Assembly (NCBI GenBank): GCA_963691655.1 | Contig: OY829329.1 | Location: forward strand, 51,189,279-51,253,278 | Source of the DNA: Toxonevra muliebris | Lineage: Eukaryota; Arthropoda; Insecta; Diptera; Pallopteridae | DNA length: 64,000 nt | Reading direction: 5' to 3' | Shown here: positions 1 through 12,193 of the stretch, one piece after another | How the letters are laid out: each line of letters starts with the position of its first letter | How positions within the stretch are numbered: the first letter of the stretch is position 1 | Program-made: the position numbers and the translations under genes | The notes under the pieces: generated by a model | Told to the model about the DNA's origin: nothing | Seen by the model: only the letters and a program-made list of their open reading frames with translations | Database searches by the model: none

Positions 1-151
1 ACCAGTAGTCCGTTCTTTTGGCATGCACGATTCACATACTGACTGGATCTGCTCAGTAATGCACCTACGTACTAAACCTCAGCCGCGTGCTCGTCAACCA
101 CTATCCCCGCGGTACTGCCGTTAGGTATTACTTCGCGGAGCTGGTTAGCCT

Positions 152-1080
152 TTAGGCTGTATTCGTCAAGTCTGCTCTCCTAAGATGATCAATTCTCCTT
201 AGGTCATTTCGCACATTCGTGATAAATCCACTTATTTCGGACCAGTCATCCTCCGACTGGATCATACCCTCTATAATGCGCGATGGGCTTGGCAACGTCA
301 TATTTGTTGCGCTGAAACGCTGACAGTTGAAAATTGCGTGCTCTACATCTTCCTGTTGGTCCCTACAGATAGGACAAAATGGGGAGTCGTTATGCTTAAG
401 TCTGTACAGATACTTTCTGTACCCTCCATGACCCGTTAAAAACTGGGTTATATGATAATTTGTCTCTCCATGTTTTTTATTTATACATGTTTCAATCTTT
501 GGGATAAGTATACACGTCCATCTGCTTTTCGATGAGTTCTCCCATCAATTCTGCCAAATGGCTAATGATGTTAGCCTTTCTTCGTTCGTGATGCCAGGAA
601 TATCTCGTTGCAACTGATTTCCGTTCCTTCTGAAATAGACTCGTTTCATTTCGTGCGCCAGTATATCGATCGGTATCATACCAGCATCTTCCGAAATTGT
701 CCGAAAACCACTTATTGTTCTTAGAGCGCTCAGCCTGTATACACGTGACAGTTTCTTTCGGCACTCCTTTGCCGCCAAAGCTCCAGCCCAGATTGGGGCA
801 GCGTAAAGCAAGACTGAGCTTACTACTCTAGACAGTAACACCCTTCGACCATATCTTGGTCCACCAATGTTTGGCATTATTCTAGACAGCACTGCCTGGA
901 TACTAGACGCCTTTTCTTTAACATAGTCCAAGTGAACTCTGAAGTTCAGTCTGTTTTCTATCATTACACCCTGATATTTAATTGACGACCTCGATTTTAT
1001 TATTTGGTTGCCTAATTCCACAAAGATGTGTGGAAGAAGAAACGGCAATAATTGAACAGCATTTTCCAAGCATATTCTAA
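152..1080 (-). pseudogene. R1-clade LINE, end of reverse-transcriptase ORF2 (5'-truncated, frameshifted)
   Basis: This is the 3' part of an ORF2 from a non-LTR retrotransposon, which in life reverse-transcribes the element into the genome. Reading right to left, the first 174-codon frame carries the thumb region just after the RT core, with GVMIENRLNF, RIMPNIGGPR and LLYAAPIWAG, all typical of R1-like elements. After a frameshift near 540 a second frame gives GHGGYRKYLYRLKHNDSPF and a CCHC zinc knuckle (CPIC, then HAIFNC), ending at a TAA at 152-154. Positions 1-151 are probably its 3' UTR, running off the window. The catalytic RT core and endonuclease are absent, so it is a dead 5'-truncated copy. 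The R1 assignment rests on motif resemblance; a related clade such as Waldo or TRAS is possible. Confidence 0.82.
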
Positions 1081-1557
1081 TTTAATATAGAAGTGAAACA
1101 TAATTTCTCAAGATTTCAGGGTAGTGGCATTCCTCTTTTGAAGCTTCTTTCGGACTAAGGGAACTTGAACAAAAACATTCAGAAGACAGCGATAGAACTA
1201 TACTCCGTGATACAAGTAAAGTATCGATACATTTGGATTACAAGTGAACACTTTTGGAGTCGATACTTTTCCCATTACTCGAGCATAAAAAATAGGGTTC
1301 TGCGGGGTTTTAGATGCTTAAGAACTAGGTTTGAGTCAATCTGAGCTAGGCAGCATATTTCACGAAAACCTTACATGTTATAAAACTCTGCTGCCAGATT
1401 CGGATTCGACGTACGAAATTACAAAAGAATCCATGCCCTCTTTTCAAACATTTTATTACGTGTGACTAAGTGAGGTCACTTTTGAAAAATTTCATAAAGT
1501 ATTAACTTATAGCAGTAAAAGAAAAATACTGCACACTGTCGCCAAATTATCTATTTA
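1081..1557. other. AT-rich spacer
   Basis: I see no coding frame, RNA gene or repeat boundary here. Confidence 0.5.
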
Positions 1558-2152
1558 CAGGGTAGGCCATTTAAACTGCAAGCATTTGTTTCTGAAAAAA
1601 AAAAAATAAAAAAAAAACATTTTTTTGTTGTTCATTTAGATAATCATTTATTTTAGTTCAAGCAGATTTGTTCCAGCTACTTTTTGGAAAATGATATAAC
1701 GCAAATAGGTGTTGGCCTTAAGTTCGTGTAGGGTCCTTGGCTTTTTGATATAAACCTTTGACTTCAAGTAGCCCCACAGGAAAAAGTCCGGAAGTGTAAA
1801 ATCTGAGAAAGGCGGAGACTAGTCAAAATCACAATTTTTCGATATCAACCGACCGGGGAGCAATGGCTTCAAAAAAAATTGATTGTGGCGTGAGTTGTGT
1901 GAGGTGGTGCGCCGTCTTGTTAAAACGAGAAGTGCTCCACACCATTTTCATGAACAATCAGATTCTCTACGGCAAAATTGAGAAGTTATTTTAAATGTAC
2001 AACTAAACAATTTCAGCGCGTTCTTTCAGAGTGTACTGATTAGTGGTATAAATTTTCTTTGACTGACGCTTCCAACGCTTGTTGTCATTATTCGATCTAA
2101 CAGCGCTGTCAAAAGTTATAGGGTTAGCATATGCTTCCAATGGCCTACACTA
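1558..2152 (-). mobile_element. Deleted mariner-like DNA transposon, TIR type CAGGGTRGGCCAT
   Basis: The left end reads CAGGGTAGGCCATTTAAA at 1558 and the right end is the inverted form ending TGGCCTACAC at about 2150. Both are flanked by TA, as expected for Tc1/mariner insertion. The same terminal motif (CAGGGTGGGCCATCTACA) ends the element at 27688-29258, so the two belong to one family. At about 595 bp it is far shorter than an autonomous copy (about 1.4 kb) and keeps only the two ends of the transposase gene. Confidence 0.7.
1622..2090 (-). pseudogene. Mariner-like (DDxD) transposase relic, N and C termini joined by internal deletion
   Basis: Reading leftwards, the first segment gives YTLKERAEIV, the usual start of a helix-turn-helix transposase that binds the element ends. 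It then jumps to the catalytic C-terminal part: QDGAPPHTTHATIN carries the second catalytic Asp, followed after shifts by TLPDFFLWGYLKSKVY and KKPRTLHELKAN, which hold the third Asp. The middle of the gene, with most of the DNA-binding domain and the first catalytic Asp, is missing. In-frame stops and at least two frameshifts remain. It cannot encode an enzyme, but its termini may once have let it move in trans. Confidence 0.75.
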
Positions 2153-3021
2153 TATTTACTCATTTGATCCAACGGGAGTAGGATCTAGGGTAGTTCTTTT
2201 TTTTTATATGATTTTTATGTGTGCCTAATGGAGCGCACTGGTTTGATAAAAGCTTTTTGATGTTGCAGAGGCTGTAAAGTTTATTATGACAAAAGATTAA
2301 AAACGAAAGGTTTTATAAATTAAAAATTTAATATTTTAACCAAATTCGGCTTGTGTGATTTAGAGTACAAAAACCCAAATACCTAAATTTAGTAGTCAAT
2401 AATTTCAGGTTCAACTGGAAATTTTATATCAAGCATAAGATTGGGAAGGTTTGCTGCGTAACTCTCTCAACTTTCTCTTTAAGAGAAGGTTCTATTAGGG
2501 AAGCATACAATGCTTCCAACTTTGAGCGAACTCATGTAACAGAAAAAAATCTGATTTAGTTTCCCAATCTAAATAGAATGGATGCGTAATTGTGCTGAGA
2601 ATATGCTTTTGATGAAAAAACTTACACCTGAGATTCAAAAGAAAGGGTTTTGAAATGCTATAGGTTTTTACTCGAACTATTTCAAAGTCAGGCGGAACAG
2701 ATTCTTCACTAGAACCGCAGCTAGAAAATCTGAGCCAAAATATATTCTTAATTCCAAAGATTAAATTGGGGGAGCTGTTTTAATTTTCGAACCAAATGAC
2801 TTTGTTTAAATAAATAGAAGATAAAAACTGTTTGAGATCTGTACCACTAGTGGATCAAAAATGTGGGGGGAGGGGGGGAATGGGGAAGGAGGGTTCATAT
2901 ATTATTGTCTATTTGTCGGTCCGTCCGTCCATTTGCCCGCTAAATCTACCTACGCCTACTTCCTTTACAAGTGAAATATTAGTAAGAAAAAGAATGAAAT
3001 TCGGTACCAATAGTGTGATAG
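2153..3021. other. Spacer without recognisable gene
   Basis: AT-rich DNA with a pyrimidine-rich patch (GGTCCGTCCGTCC near 2918) of a kind often seen at repeat edges in fly genomes. The 64-codon frame at 2832-3026 has no recognisable motif. Confidence 0.4.
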
Positions 3022-3090
3022 GATAGGGTTAGCAGATGCTTCCACTTTAAATGGCCTACCCTGTATTTACTCAATAGATCCTATGGAAAA
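3022..3090. repeat. Solo terminal end matching the 1558-2152 element
   Basis: AGGGTTAGCAGATGCTTCC followed by TTTAAATGGCCTACCCTG closely repeats the right end of the element at 2120-2152. The flanking TATTTACTCA is also shared by both sites, so the repeat extends beyond the TIR. This is either a solo end or a local duplication of the element edge plus flank. Confidence 0.6.
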
Positions 3091-3253
3091 TTTTGAAATT
3101 CTGATGGTCAAAGTCTTTCTGGAAGGTTAGGGTATAGGGGGAAATAGGGAGAGTTTGCTTCCCCAGGCGTCATTTTAAACACTTATGCGTTTCCTATATA
3201 ACATTGCTTTTCATCAATAGTTTGAAATTTGATTTCATGTATAGTTTTATTAA

Positions 3254-3925
3254 GGGAGTATTCTACCCGAGATGGTCCGTAAAATCGATTTTTTTTTTTT
3301 TATTTAATATTTTTGATGTAGACAACGAGTTATATGAGAAAGAAGAGGAGGCAATGTATGGTCCTGGAATCGCTGATTGTAAATCTTTAAACTCGTTTTT
3401 CTCGAAACCATTTTTTTCGGGACGGTGGACACGATTCACAAAAAACCACTTGTCCAATTGACGTGAAATTTTACAAGGCTACTAAGCAAATGTATTATTT
3501 AGGATTATGGCGAAAGCATTTGTTTAACTAATGTTTTTAATGCAATATATAAACAAAAACAGGGCAACAAATCGTCATTTTTTTTTCAAACGTCTGATTT
3601 AAATTGAAGATTTTTTTTCTTATTCCCAAGATGAGGCGATAGCAGGAAGTCTCACGATTACAAAATGGGTTACATTTTGTGTTTCAGAATATTTAAACCG
3701 GAGATATCATGTCCACCAGGGGGCAACTATTTTCGGCAGGCTCAAGTTCGAGGCGTCGAATGAACCATTAATAACAAAGATATTTTTAACATTAAAAACG
3801 AAAATTAATGTTCAAAACCTGTAGAAAAACTTGCAAAAAACCTCGAATAAAAATATTGAAAAGCTTTTCATTTACAACGATTTGAAAACATCGATATTTC
3901 GCACCATCTCGGGTAGAATACTCCC
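3254..3925. mobile_element. TTAA-flanked MITE, family A copy 1
   Basis: The 672-bp element begins GGGAGTATTCTACCCGAGAT and ends with its inverted form, ATCTCGGGTAGAATACTCCC. TTAA sits on both sides (3250-3253 and 3926-3929). A second copy at 12194-12848 also has TTAA on each side and the same interior order. The TTAA flanks suggest a nonautonomous piggyBac-type element. No transposase frame is present; small frames on both strands lack motifs. Compared with copy 2 it has a GGGACGGTGGACACG block where copy 2 reads through. Confidence 0.75.
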
Positions 3926-3929
3926 TTAA

Positions 3930-6264
3930 GTAAGGTAAAAATTATAGGTGATCCCAATAGCAAGACTTTTCCCCAGCTGGAAAAAAAAAGATGTAATGAA
4001 ATTCCCAGAGAGTTTCATTGGCGTTTCCACCTCTGATGCTTAGAACCTTTCTGAGAGCGGGAAGTGAAAGAGAAAAACTAAATACTTAGTTTAATTCTCT
4101 ATGCTTCGCTTCTGGGTTGCATATATTGGGAGTATGAATGTATAAACTCGTAATTGTGACTAACTTCATATCCATCATATGTGCCATGTTTTGACATTGA
4201 CAGCTATTCTATCTCGAAGAGCGTTTAGTTCTACCCGCCTCTTGAATTTCGGTTAGTTTTAATTTTTTATTCCATGTTCTCCAAAAGTAAATAAATTTGG
4301 TTAATGTTCAAAACAATAGAAAAAATTATTATTATATATTCAACTATCGTCATATATTTCTACATTTTATATCAACACAAATTACACCGTTTAGAGATAA
4401 ATTATTCAAAAATGTTATGTCAAACTGGAGAAATGGTTTGAAATTTCGAAGTAACTTAAACATTACACATGCATTTCCGTTCAACTTCAAATAGCATTAC
4501 ATACTCACACACAACTACTACAAGCATAAATAATCCTTTATCCCGAAATAAAGAGGAGAAAGCAAACAAAAAAAGAATAGAAAACAAAGGCCATAATTGC
4601 CCTTCCACACATATTATAATAACCAGGTTCACCCCACTCCCTCATTTGAGTTTTTCATAAATTTTATTTTTATAAGTAAGTATAATGTACATATGTATGT
4701 ATAAAGTAAACGGGTAGTAGCTTGTATAAATTCGAGAGTTTTTTTTTCATTTTTGGAGGTGCTGGGCCTGGTGACGAAATTCGACTTAAATGTAAACGTG
4801 ATATGATTTTCAAAAGTTCATATGAGAATATACGTTTTCATTGGGATATAAGCCGCATACCAAATTATAAATACCCATTGGTACTCGCAAGCATATATGT
4901 ATGTATGTATTTGAAAATTTCATCATGTATAAAATGTAAATGTAATGCGGGTGTCATTATCGGCAATTCTGTCTTTCTTTCATACCTTCATACAACACAT
5001 TCTGAAAGTGCTGAAAGTAAGTAACAAACGCAGCAGTAACAATGAAGGCGTGGGATATTGCTCAAATACCCCAAACCCAAAAAAAAAAAAAATAAATAAA
5101 ACAAAAAAAATATCTGAAAAATAAATAAAAGACATTCACTGACTGCTAATGTGCTGCTTACATTTAAGGTATAAAAGTATAAAACCTTCGATAAACATAA
5201 AACGGAAATATTCAAGCCAAGAAAAACATACGAAAATGACCAAATCATGTCAATGGCAGGTGTTTCTCTTTATTTTTTTTGCTGCTGCCACCCCTCCCCA
5301 TTTTTATACTGGGCAGTAACCAAATACCAAGTGAGTTTTATGATTTGCGGAAATACATTCACCTGAAATTGAAGCTGAAGAAGAAGCCGCCGCCAAACAT
5401 TTATGAAAGTGTAATGTGCATTTTATTGAATTTAAATTAAAATACCAATAAAATTGTATTGGATTTATGTAAAGTGTAAGTAGCTCATGATTTTTTATTA
5501 CATTTATTATCATTTATATTCATGTTTATGTACAAAAATATTTATATCTCAAATTTGATTTACAAATTTTCTGGAATTATTGTTGCTATAAATTCGTAAG
5601 AATTTTCTATTCCTAATTCATCCTTTAACTCCTTTTATATACAAGTATCTATTCGTATATTTTACACTCTTTTTTTGGTTATTTTGTTTGATATTCGATA
5701 GATGGCATTATTTTCCTATCAAAAATATTAAAAAAGGCTTCATGCCTTATGTACTTTATGTCTTATTGAAAAGACAATTTTCCAACAAACTCAGAAATCT
5801 ATACTTAAGTAGCACTCTCTCATTTTTTATTACCCAAAAATGTTAAGCTATAATGTCAAAACATAAAGACATATTGACTTGAATTGCATACATAAATATG
5901 GGAAATAAATGTGATATTCTTAAGAATTTATTATGATTTATTGAAATATTTTGAGATGATAATACAAAAATAAAAGTAGGTACTAAAAATTTTTAGAAAT
6001 GGATTAGGTTTTTTGTTTTGTGGAAGAGTTTATTATCTTAATTTTTTTATGCTTAGTTGAAATGTTTTCAAAGTAAGAGTGTTAAAACGATTGGTTTAGA
6101 TTTTAAACAGTGACGGCCAACCATGCTTCATAGTGAAAAAAGCTTTAAGCTCATAATTTCGTATACAATTAATCTGCTAATTCCTAGGGTTTAATGCCTT
6201 TGATCGGGTCGATTTTTACTATTTCTCAAAATAGTGGTCCTAAACCGGCACCCCTCTGATCCTG
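3930..6264. other. AT-rich noncoding DNA
   Basis: About 2.3 kb with short A/T runs, scattered TATGTATG motifs and no gene, RNA or clear TIR pair. Short frames such as 4722-5024 show no family motif and look like chance. Confidence 0.4.
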
Positions 6265-7257
6265 AGTTGGCATATACCTTATCGGGGAATGAGCTGTTTT
6301 TGCGGGGAATTTGAAACCGTTCAGGGTTCAGTTATTAAAGTCAGTAGGGTATTTTTTGTCAAATTTTATGTAATGGAAATCGTTTAACTTTTGCAATATT
6401 CCATATTTTAGGTATTAAAATCTTCATCTTTTCTTAAGTGGGCCCTGTACTTTCATGGTTTGAAGAAATTGATTTTTAAAAAAGTGTGTAATTTGAAAGT
6501 CTTTCATTTCAAAAGTATTTTGTAAAAATTTCAGAGTTTCTCTCTTTGTGCTTTCGTAGATATAGACAATTATAACGCCGAGTGTTAGGCAGGAAAAACA
6601 GTAGCCTTCCCTTTCGACCGTTCAGAAAGACTTAGCTATGCCTTGCTCCAGCACCTCTTGATTAATAACTTTCAATCCTTGCTGACTAATCTTTAAACTT
6701 ACAAACTACGGTCAGCCAACTTTTAAACCGTTTTTCTCAAAACAAGGTTTTTGACATTTTTTATTTGAGCCAAAAAAAAGTCCATGCCTTTGAGAACTTT
6801 GATGTCTAAAAGTGGACTGGGGCTTGTTTATCTATCAAAATCAACGTCTAGTAACTCAAAACACCCCATCTCGTTCAAATTTGGTGTGGTAACTACTACT
6901 CAATGAGACTAAACTTTGTGCAAGTTGGAGCCCGATAGATTTTGAGAGTGGGTTCCCTTGAGATGAAATCACACATGTGTCGAAAGAACTCCGAAGTCAG
7001 TAAGAACATTTCTATTAACCTACCAGTCCTATAAAAAATGCTTAAGTTATGGACCGAGATAGTGTAGGGCCGCTTTAAAATAACAGTCACCGAGGTCAAT
7101 TTTAAGCCAACGTAAAGGTATTTTTGGTTTTTTTAAAATGTTTATATGGAAAGTGCGTATCGCGCTGTTGTAATATAAAAATTTACAGTTGCGGGGAATT
7201 TGATCGAAAATCGGGGAATTTCTCTCGAGGGACAGAAAAAATGAGTTGGCATCCCTG
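6265..7257 (-). mobile_element. 1-kb hAT-like MITE, family E copy 1
   Basis: Read on the minus strand, this matches 56051-57089 along most of its length, including the end CAGGGATGCCAACTCATTTT and long internal blocks such as GAACGAGATGGGGTG. The right-hand end (7248-7257) is clear. The left end is degraded and I place it only roughly. It carries GGGGAATT motifs near both termini and no transposase. It sits directly against the 5' part of the Helitron-like copy at 7258. Confidence 0.65.
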
Positions 7258-8095
7258 ATCAGCACCGTACAGAAATTTGGTACAATAACGTGAATTGACA
7301 ATGCCATGCTACAGCAAAAATATGGGCGGAATTGAAAAAGGGGGTGTGGTACCTTCCATATAACCTGAATTTCCATTATCAGATATCTTAGGAGGCATTT
7401 ATGGTACGGTTGGTTGGTTGGTTTGGCACCATGCTTCACTACTATTTCTACTACTAGTTCTACTACTAATTCTACTACTATTTTCTACTACTTTTAAACT
7501 TCTTTTTTTCTGCAAATTTTTCTTATTTTCTACTACTTTTTCAACCAATATTTTCTACTACTATTTTAGTACTTTTTCTACTACTTTTTTAATACATTTT
7601 TTTCTTATTTTCTACTACTACTTTCTACTATTTTTCACTACTATTTTTTACCACTTTTTTACAGTTTTTTCTACTACTATTTTTGCTATTATTTCTACCA
7701 CTCTTTCCATTCTATTTTTACTATATTTGTATAACTATGTTTAACTATTTTTCTACTACTTTTTCTGCTACTTTTTTACTACTTTACAACAATTTGTAAT
7801 AGTATCTACCATTCTTTTTTCTACTACCTTTTCTACTACTATTTGCTTCTACTTTTTTGCTGCTACTTTCTACTACTTTTCCATTCCTTTTTCTACTATT
7901 ATTTCTACTACTTTATGAAATATCTTAAGACCCTGCCTAGCTATCTTGAAATCCAATAGGTGGCGCTGTAACAAATTCTATATTTATAATAAATATGAAA
8001 TTGGTTCAAATTTTTAAATAATTTCAAGACTGGTCTTTGATATGAATATATGTTTCTATAATTCAACTGAATCATAATAAAATTAATCCTAAAAT
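7258..8095 (+). mobile_element. Helitron/DINE-like element, copy 1 (5' end lost)
   Basis: It has a conserved 5' block (AAATTTGGTACAATAACGTG, then ATGCCATGCTACAGC), a variable TTTCTACTA array, and a conserved 3' block (GAAATATCTTAAGACCCTGC, then TAGGTGGCGCTGTAAC). This layout of block A, tandem array and block B is that of DINE-1/Helentron-type nonautonomous Helitrons. The same blocks occur at 8096, 29262 and, inverted, at 46265. The extreme 5' end is missing where the hAT-like MITE adjoins. There are no Rep/helicase genes. Confidence 0.65.
7434..7912 (+). repeat. Degenerate TTTTCTACTAC array inside Helitron-like copy 1
   Basis: About 480 bp of pyrimidine-rich DNA built from TTTCTACTAC and TTTTACTAC variants with no fixed period. 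It gives a spurious F/L/S/T-rich frame at 7418-7744. Confidence 0.8.
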
Positions 8096-8910
8096 TTTTT
8101 TGGGTATATCTCAAGAATCATTTATAGCACAGAACACAAATTTGGTACAAGAACGTGAATTAACAATGCCAAGCTATAACAAAAATATGGGTGGATTGAC
8201 AAAGGGGTATGACACCTTCCATATACCCTGAATTTTCATTACTGGATATCTTAGTATGGAAGTATTATTTGTCAATACCGAATTTAAAAAAGTCTCTCAG
8301 TTTGTTGGATTAGTGGGTATTGCACTATGCTCTACTTCTACTACTACTTTAATTTATTTATTCCAACATTTTCTCCTTATATTCGACTACTTTTTTACTA
8401 CTTTATCTACTTATACTTTTTACCTCTGTTTTACTACATTTTTCAACAATTTATTTTTATTTTCTACTACTTTTTCACTGTTTTTTCTACTTCTATTTTT
8501 TATTGTTATTATTTTTTTCTATTATATTCTCCTAATTTATGAAATATCTCAAGAACCTGCCTAGCTATGTCAAAATTCGATAGGTGGCGCTGTAATAAAT
8601 TCTAAAATAAATTCTATTTTTTTAATAAATAGCAAATGGGTCCATATTTTTAAATAATTTTTGGAATTAGATATAACTTTTAGAACGATCTTTGATATTC
8701 TTTTGCAAATTAAACACTTTTAAAAATGCCAATTTTGATGCCTCATTTTTAGATCTGAAACTTACCAAATTTAATGTACATCCATTAAGCTTGAGATGTC
8801 ATTACCAATGTTCAATTTTAAACACCAAGAAACTTCATTCTTCTTCATTGAAATAAACTTCAATTTTCCCTCTTCTTCACAGAAAGGGCAGAACAACGTC
8901 TCAGCCGAAA
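8096..8910 (+). mobile_element. Helitron/DINE-like element, copy 2 (head-to-tail with copy 1)
   Basis: It opens with the same block as the other copies (GGGTATATCTCAAGAATCAT, then AATTTGGTACAAGAACGTG). A shorter TTTTCTACTACTTTT array follows at about 8328-8531, then the GAAATATCTCAAGAACCTGC and TAGGTGGCGCTGTAAT block. The 3' end (AAAGGGCAGAACAACG, about 8884-8899) matches copy 3, but the terminal hairpin and CTAG have decayed. The tandem arrangement with copy 1 fits Helitron behaviour. Confidence 0.63.
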
Positions 8911-10908
8911 GCACACAGAACACAGAAACTAATGCACCCAATCAATTGAACTTTTGAAATATTTACACACCCGGAGCACCTTCACAAATATGTAAGAAAA
9001 TGGAATTCAGTTTGCACGAAAAATTTATACTTCACTCATGTTGTCAAACTAAAGTGACAACCCCGTCTTTATATACATTGTTGTTGTGATGACTACATTT
9101 GTTCATTAACGTGTTTATATATAACTTCAAATAACGAAATTGACATTAACTTAAGTCATGACTTTGAAAATTAACATCTAGATTTAATTTTTATAGTTTC
9201 ATAAAAAACAACTATCATAAAGTGACAATCCTCAGCGTTAATTACGTTCATATCTACCAACCTCTCATACGACAAAACGGTTAAGCTGCCCCGCGCTCCA
9301 TCTCTAAGAAACGCTTAAGCACAGAACCAACTTTCAATGGTATAGAAGGGCCGACACTGTTCTAATCTGACCTTTTAAGTGCGTAAATACTCGTTTTGTT
9401 CGTCTTTGCAGTGGCTATCGTTGAGCGTAGCCAATTTTCTAATTTTTGATTTTTATTATTTTTTAAGGGTCGAAAACATGAAAAAAATTTCAATCAGTCG
9501 CCATTTTGTAGAAAATAAAAAAAAACGCTACGTGAGACGAGAATTATACTCATGTAGATTATTAAAAACTAAAAATTTTTTTTTTCCGTAAATCCGTTCT
9601 TAAAAATTCAACGCGACCAACATTGGGGTGTGAAATTTTTTCGGGCTCCACGGCAACGCTCATATCTTCAAAACTATTTAATATTTTTTAATAAAAATGT
9701 ATAGAAATATTGTTGGAAGTGCACTTAATAAAATGAATATAAAACGATCCCCATATTCCTTTATTTGACAGATCAAAAAAATTTCCGAAAATCAGTAATT
9801 TTTCCAGCCGTCACAATGGCTTAAGAAGTATAGATGTGTGTATATGCGTTGGTTGGTCATATAAATTTTATAGATAATTAAATGAGGTGTTAAAATAAGC
9901 GCACATGTACTGTGAAACGTGATGAAAGATTTCAACAGAAAGTGAAATGAGAAGTTTTATAATCTTAATTGAAAAGAAAGAAAGAAAGAAAATAAGAGAG
10001 AGAAATTTTTTTTATATTTAATATTTACAAAGCAATTTTGAGGACCACAATGTGTGTGGTCTTTAAAAAATACTGTGCAATCAAAAAAAGTAAAATGTTA
10101 TCTGGTTACAGCCGCATAAAAAATGAAGCAATAATTTCAAAATACACACAAATATTACAAGCGGAAATTACAATCGTCTTTCAATTAAAGAAGAAAATTG
10201 AAAACACTTGACATTGGCATGCAACCCTTGCCAATTAGTTAACCAATTCTTGTTAGAAAAACATAAATATTTATAAAAAAAATTTTACACATTTTTATTA
10301 GATTATTTTATTACAAAACAAAAAACATAAAAAACAAGAAATCTAAACTGAAGGAAAAAAGTTTATCAAAGCGAATAAATAAATATAGGAACAAGTTTTT
10401 AATTGAAAAATATTTTTTTTACTCAATACCAATTGCCAGCAAACTTTTAGCTTTACCAAAACGTTTGGCAAAAACTTGTTGCCAATACAAAAAAAAAAAA
10501 AAAAAAAGATTGGGAAAAGTATGCACACAAACATACACAAATAAACACATACATACGCATACACAGAGAGAGATACACCTCCGCATTCACAAATATAAAT
10601 GTATGTGTATGCTTTGGAGCTTATACTTAAACGTACATACGTTATCAATATTTTATTGGAAACCTCCGTTTTGCTTCGACACTGCCACCCCGCCTTTCAT
10701 TACTTCCCGTAGTTAGGCTGTAATTCCTCTGCCCCACTCCCGTTCGATATATTGCAGAATTTGGCGTGTTAACTTTACTTCCGTCATGCGGAGCAATTTC
10801 CGTTTTCATAAATCGAAAATAAAAATTTAATTCCATGTGAGAAGGTGCGAGAATACGCGACAGAAACTCAGTGGTGGCAATGTAATTTTTAACTCACACT
10901 CACATATA
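8911..10908. other. TE-poor noncoding DNA with simple repeats
   Basis: About 2 kb with A/T runs, a GAAA run near 9970-9990, CATA/ACAC motifs at 10520-10610 and a poly-A tract near 10490. No gene or TIR pair is visible. Confidence 0.4.
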
Positions 10909-10910
10909 TA

Positions 10911-11009
10911 CAGTAATCCACACTTAATTGCGCTGATGAAAATTTTTTGTTTTTGGTGCAATTAAAAGGGAAACGTCATGAAACGGCAGCAATTAACCGA
11001 TGATTACTG
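10911..11009. mobile_element. 99-bp pogo/Tigger-like mini-MITE
   Basis: The left end CAGTAATCCACACTTAATTGC and the right end GCAATTAACCGATGATTACTG are inverted copies, and the element is flanked by TA on both sides. The CAGTA start, TTAATTGC subterminal motif and TA duplication resemble pogo/Tigger elements. It is too short to code. Confidence 0.6.
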
Positions 11010-11011
11010 TA

Positions 11012-12189
11012 CTTTTATACATACATATGTTAATGGTATGTGTTCCGTTGTATAAGAATTTGCCATGTGGAAAATATATGATTTAAAAGATTTTTTGCAT
11101 GTATGTGGTGTGTGTGTGTGTGTGTGTGTGTAGATTTTTTGCGAAATTTACCTACAATTAATTAAATATTATTTGCAATAAAGTTTTAATAAAGACCGAA
11201 AGTTTTTGGCTGTATGGGTAGGAGAGAAAAGAGACTGCGGCGGTTGCATGGGTGGCAATGAAGTTCAGGAGGTTAACATCACAAATGCTGACATGGGAAA
11301 TATGAAATTTTAATTGAAATTAACTTTTATGTAAATTCAAATTGATATAAAGTAATTTCCGCTTTGAGATAATTAAATAATAATTTTTATTGAAGTGAGT
11401 TCAAGGATTATTAAATTTAATTACAGCAAATTTTCTTTAGATTGAGCCTTGGGTCAATGAAAATAACAATTGCATCAATACATTGTAAAACTTTATTAAT
11501 TTATTAAATTATATTTATAATAACTTTGATTCAGAGAGCAAAGAAAACCCTGAAAAAATTAAGAAAAACTATCCATCACCTTCTCAGTGAATGTCCGAAT
11601 CTGTACACTTCGTTCTGGAGAACATGAAAAACTAGTGGATTCTCCACCAGCGGATTAAATAAGATTCACTAAGAACACTAGAGCATCTAAACATTTCCAA
11701 AGTTATAATTTTCTGAGATTTATGACCAACTATAACAACGAATGTATGAGATTTTCATCGGCTAGGAGAGTTTTATCCCCAAAGCTCTCCCTAGAGTCCG
11801 CTAGTAGTCAGTAGTACAGCGTGGTTCAATACATAAAATAAAAGAGTAAACTCATCGAGTTATCACCTATAAAGGTCAAATTTTTCAGTTCCAGCGGTCT
11901 CTCGGATTTTTTGTCTCCTTCCTTTTTACCTAAGCTATCCCAGTAACAAGTTTTCCAAATTGTATCAGACTCAAGGTGTTGTTCATCTGAATAAATTAGT
12001 ACAGGGCTATTCTAAAATTATAGTCTCAGATTTTTAGTATAGTCAGATCTTTACGATCTCCAGAACAAAGTCCTCAAACGATAATTTTACAATTTATTGC
12101 AGGTACCAGCGGATCCAAGAAGGGAGGGAAACGCGTTGTCGGTTGCCTTTTAGTGTGGAGAAACCCCTATGGCTTGCAATTTTACCTTC
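11012..12189. other. Noncoding DNA with a (GT)n microsatellite
   Basis: A pure GT run lies at about 11106-11131. The rest is AT-rich without motifs. GAAAATCTCATACATT (reverse strand near 11750) recurs near 37470, hinting at an old shared repeat. Confidence 0.4.
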
Positions 12190-12193
12190 TTAA

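Noticed and set aside
3204..3461. Frames on both strands at the start of TTAA MITE copy 1
   Set aside because: No domain, and the second MITE copy does not preserve them.
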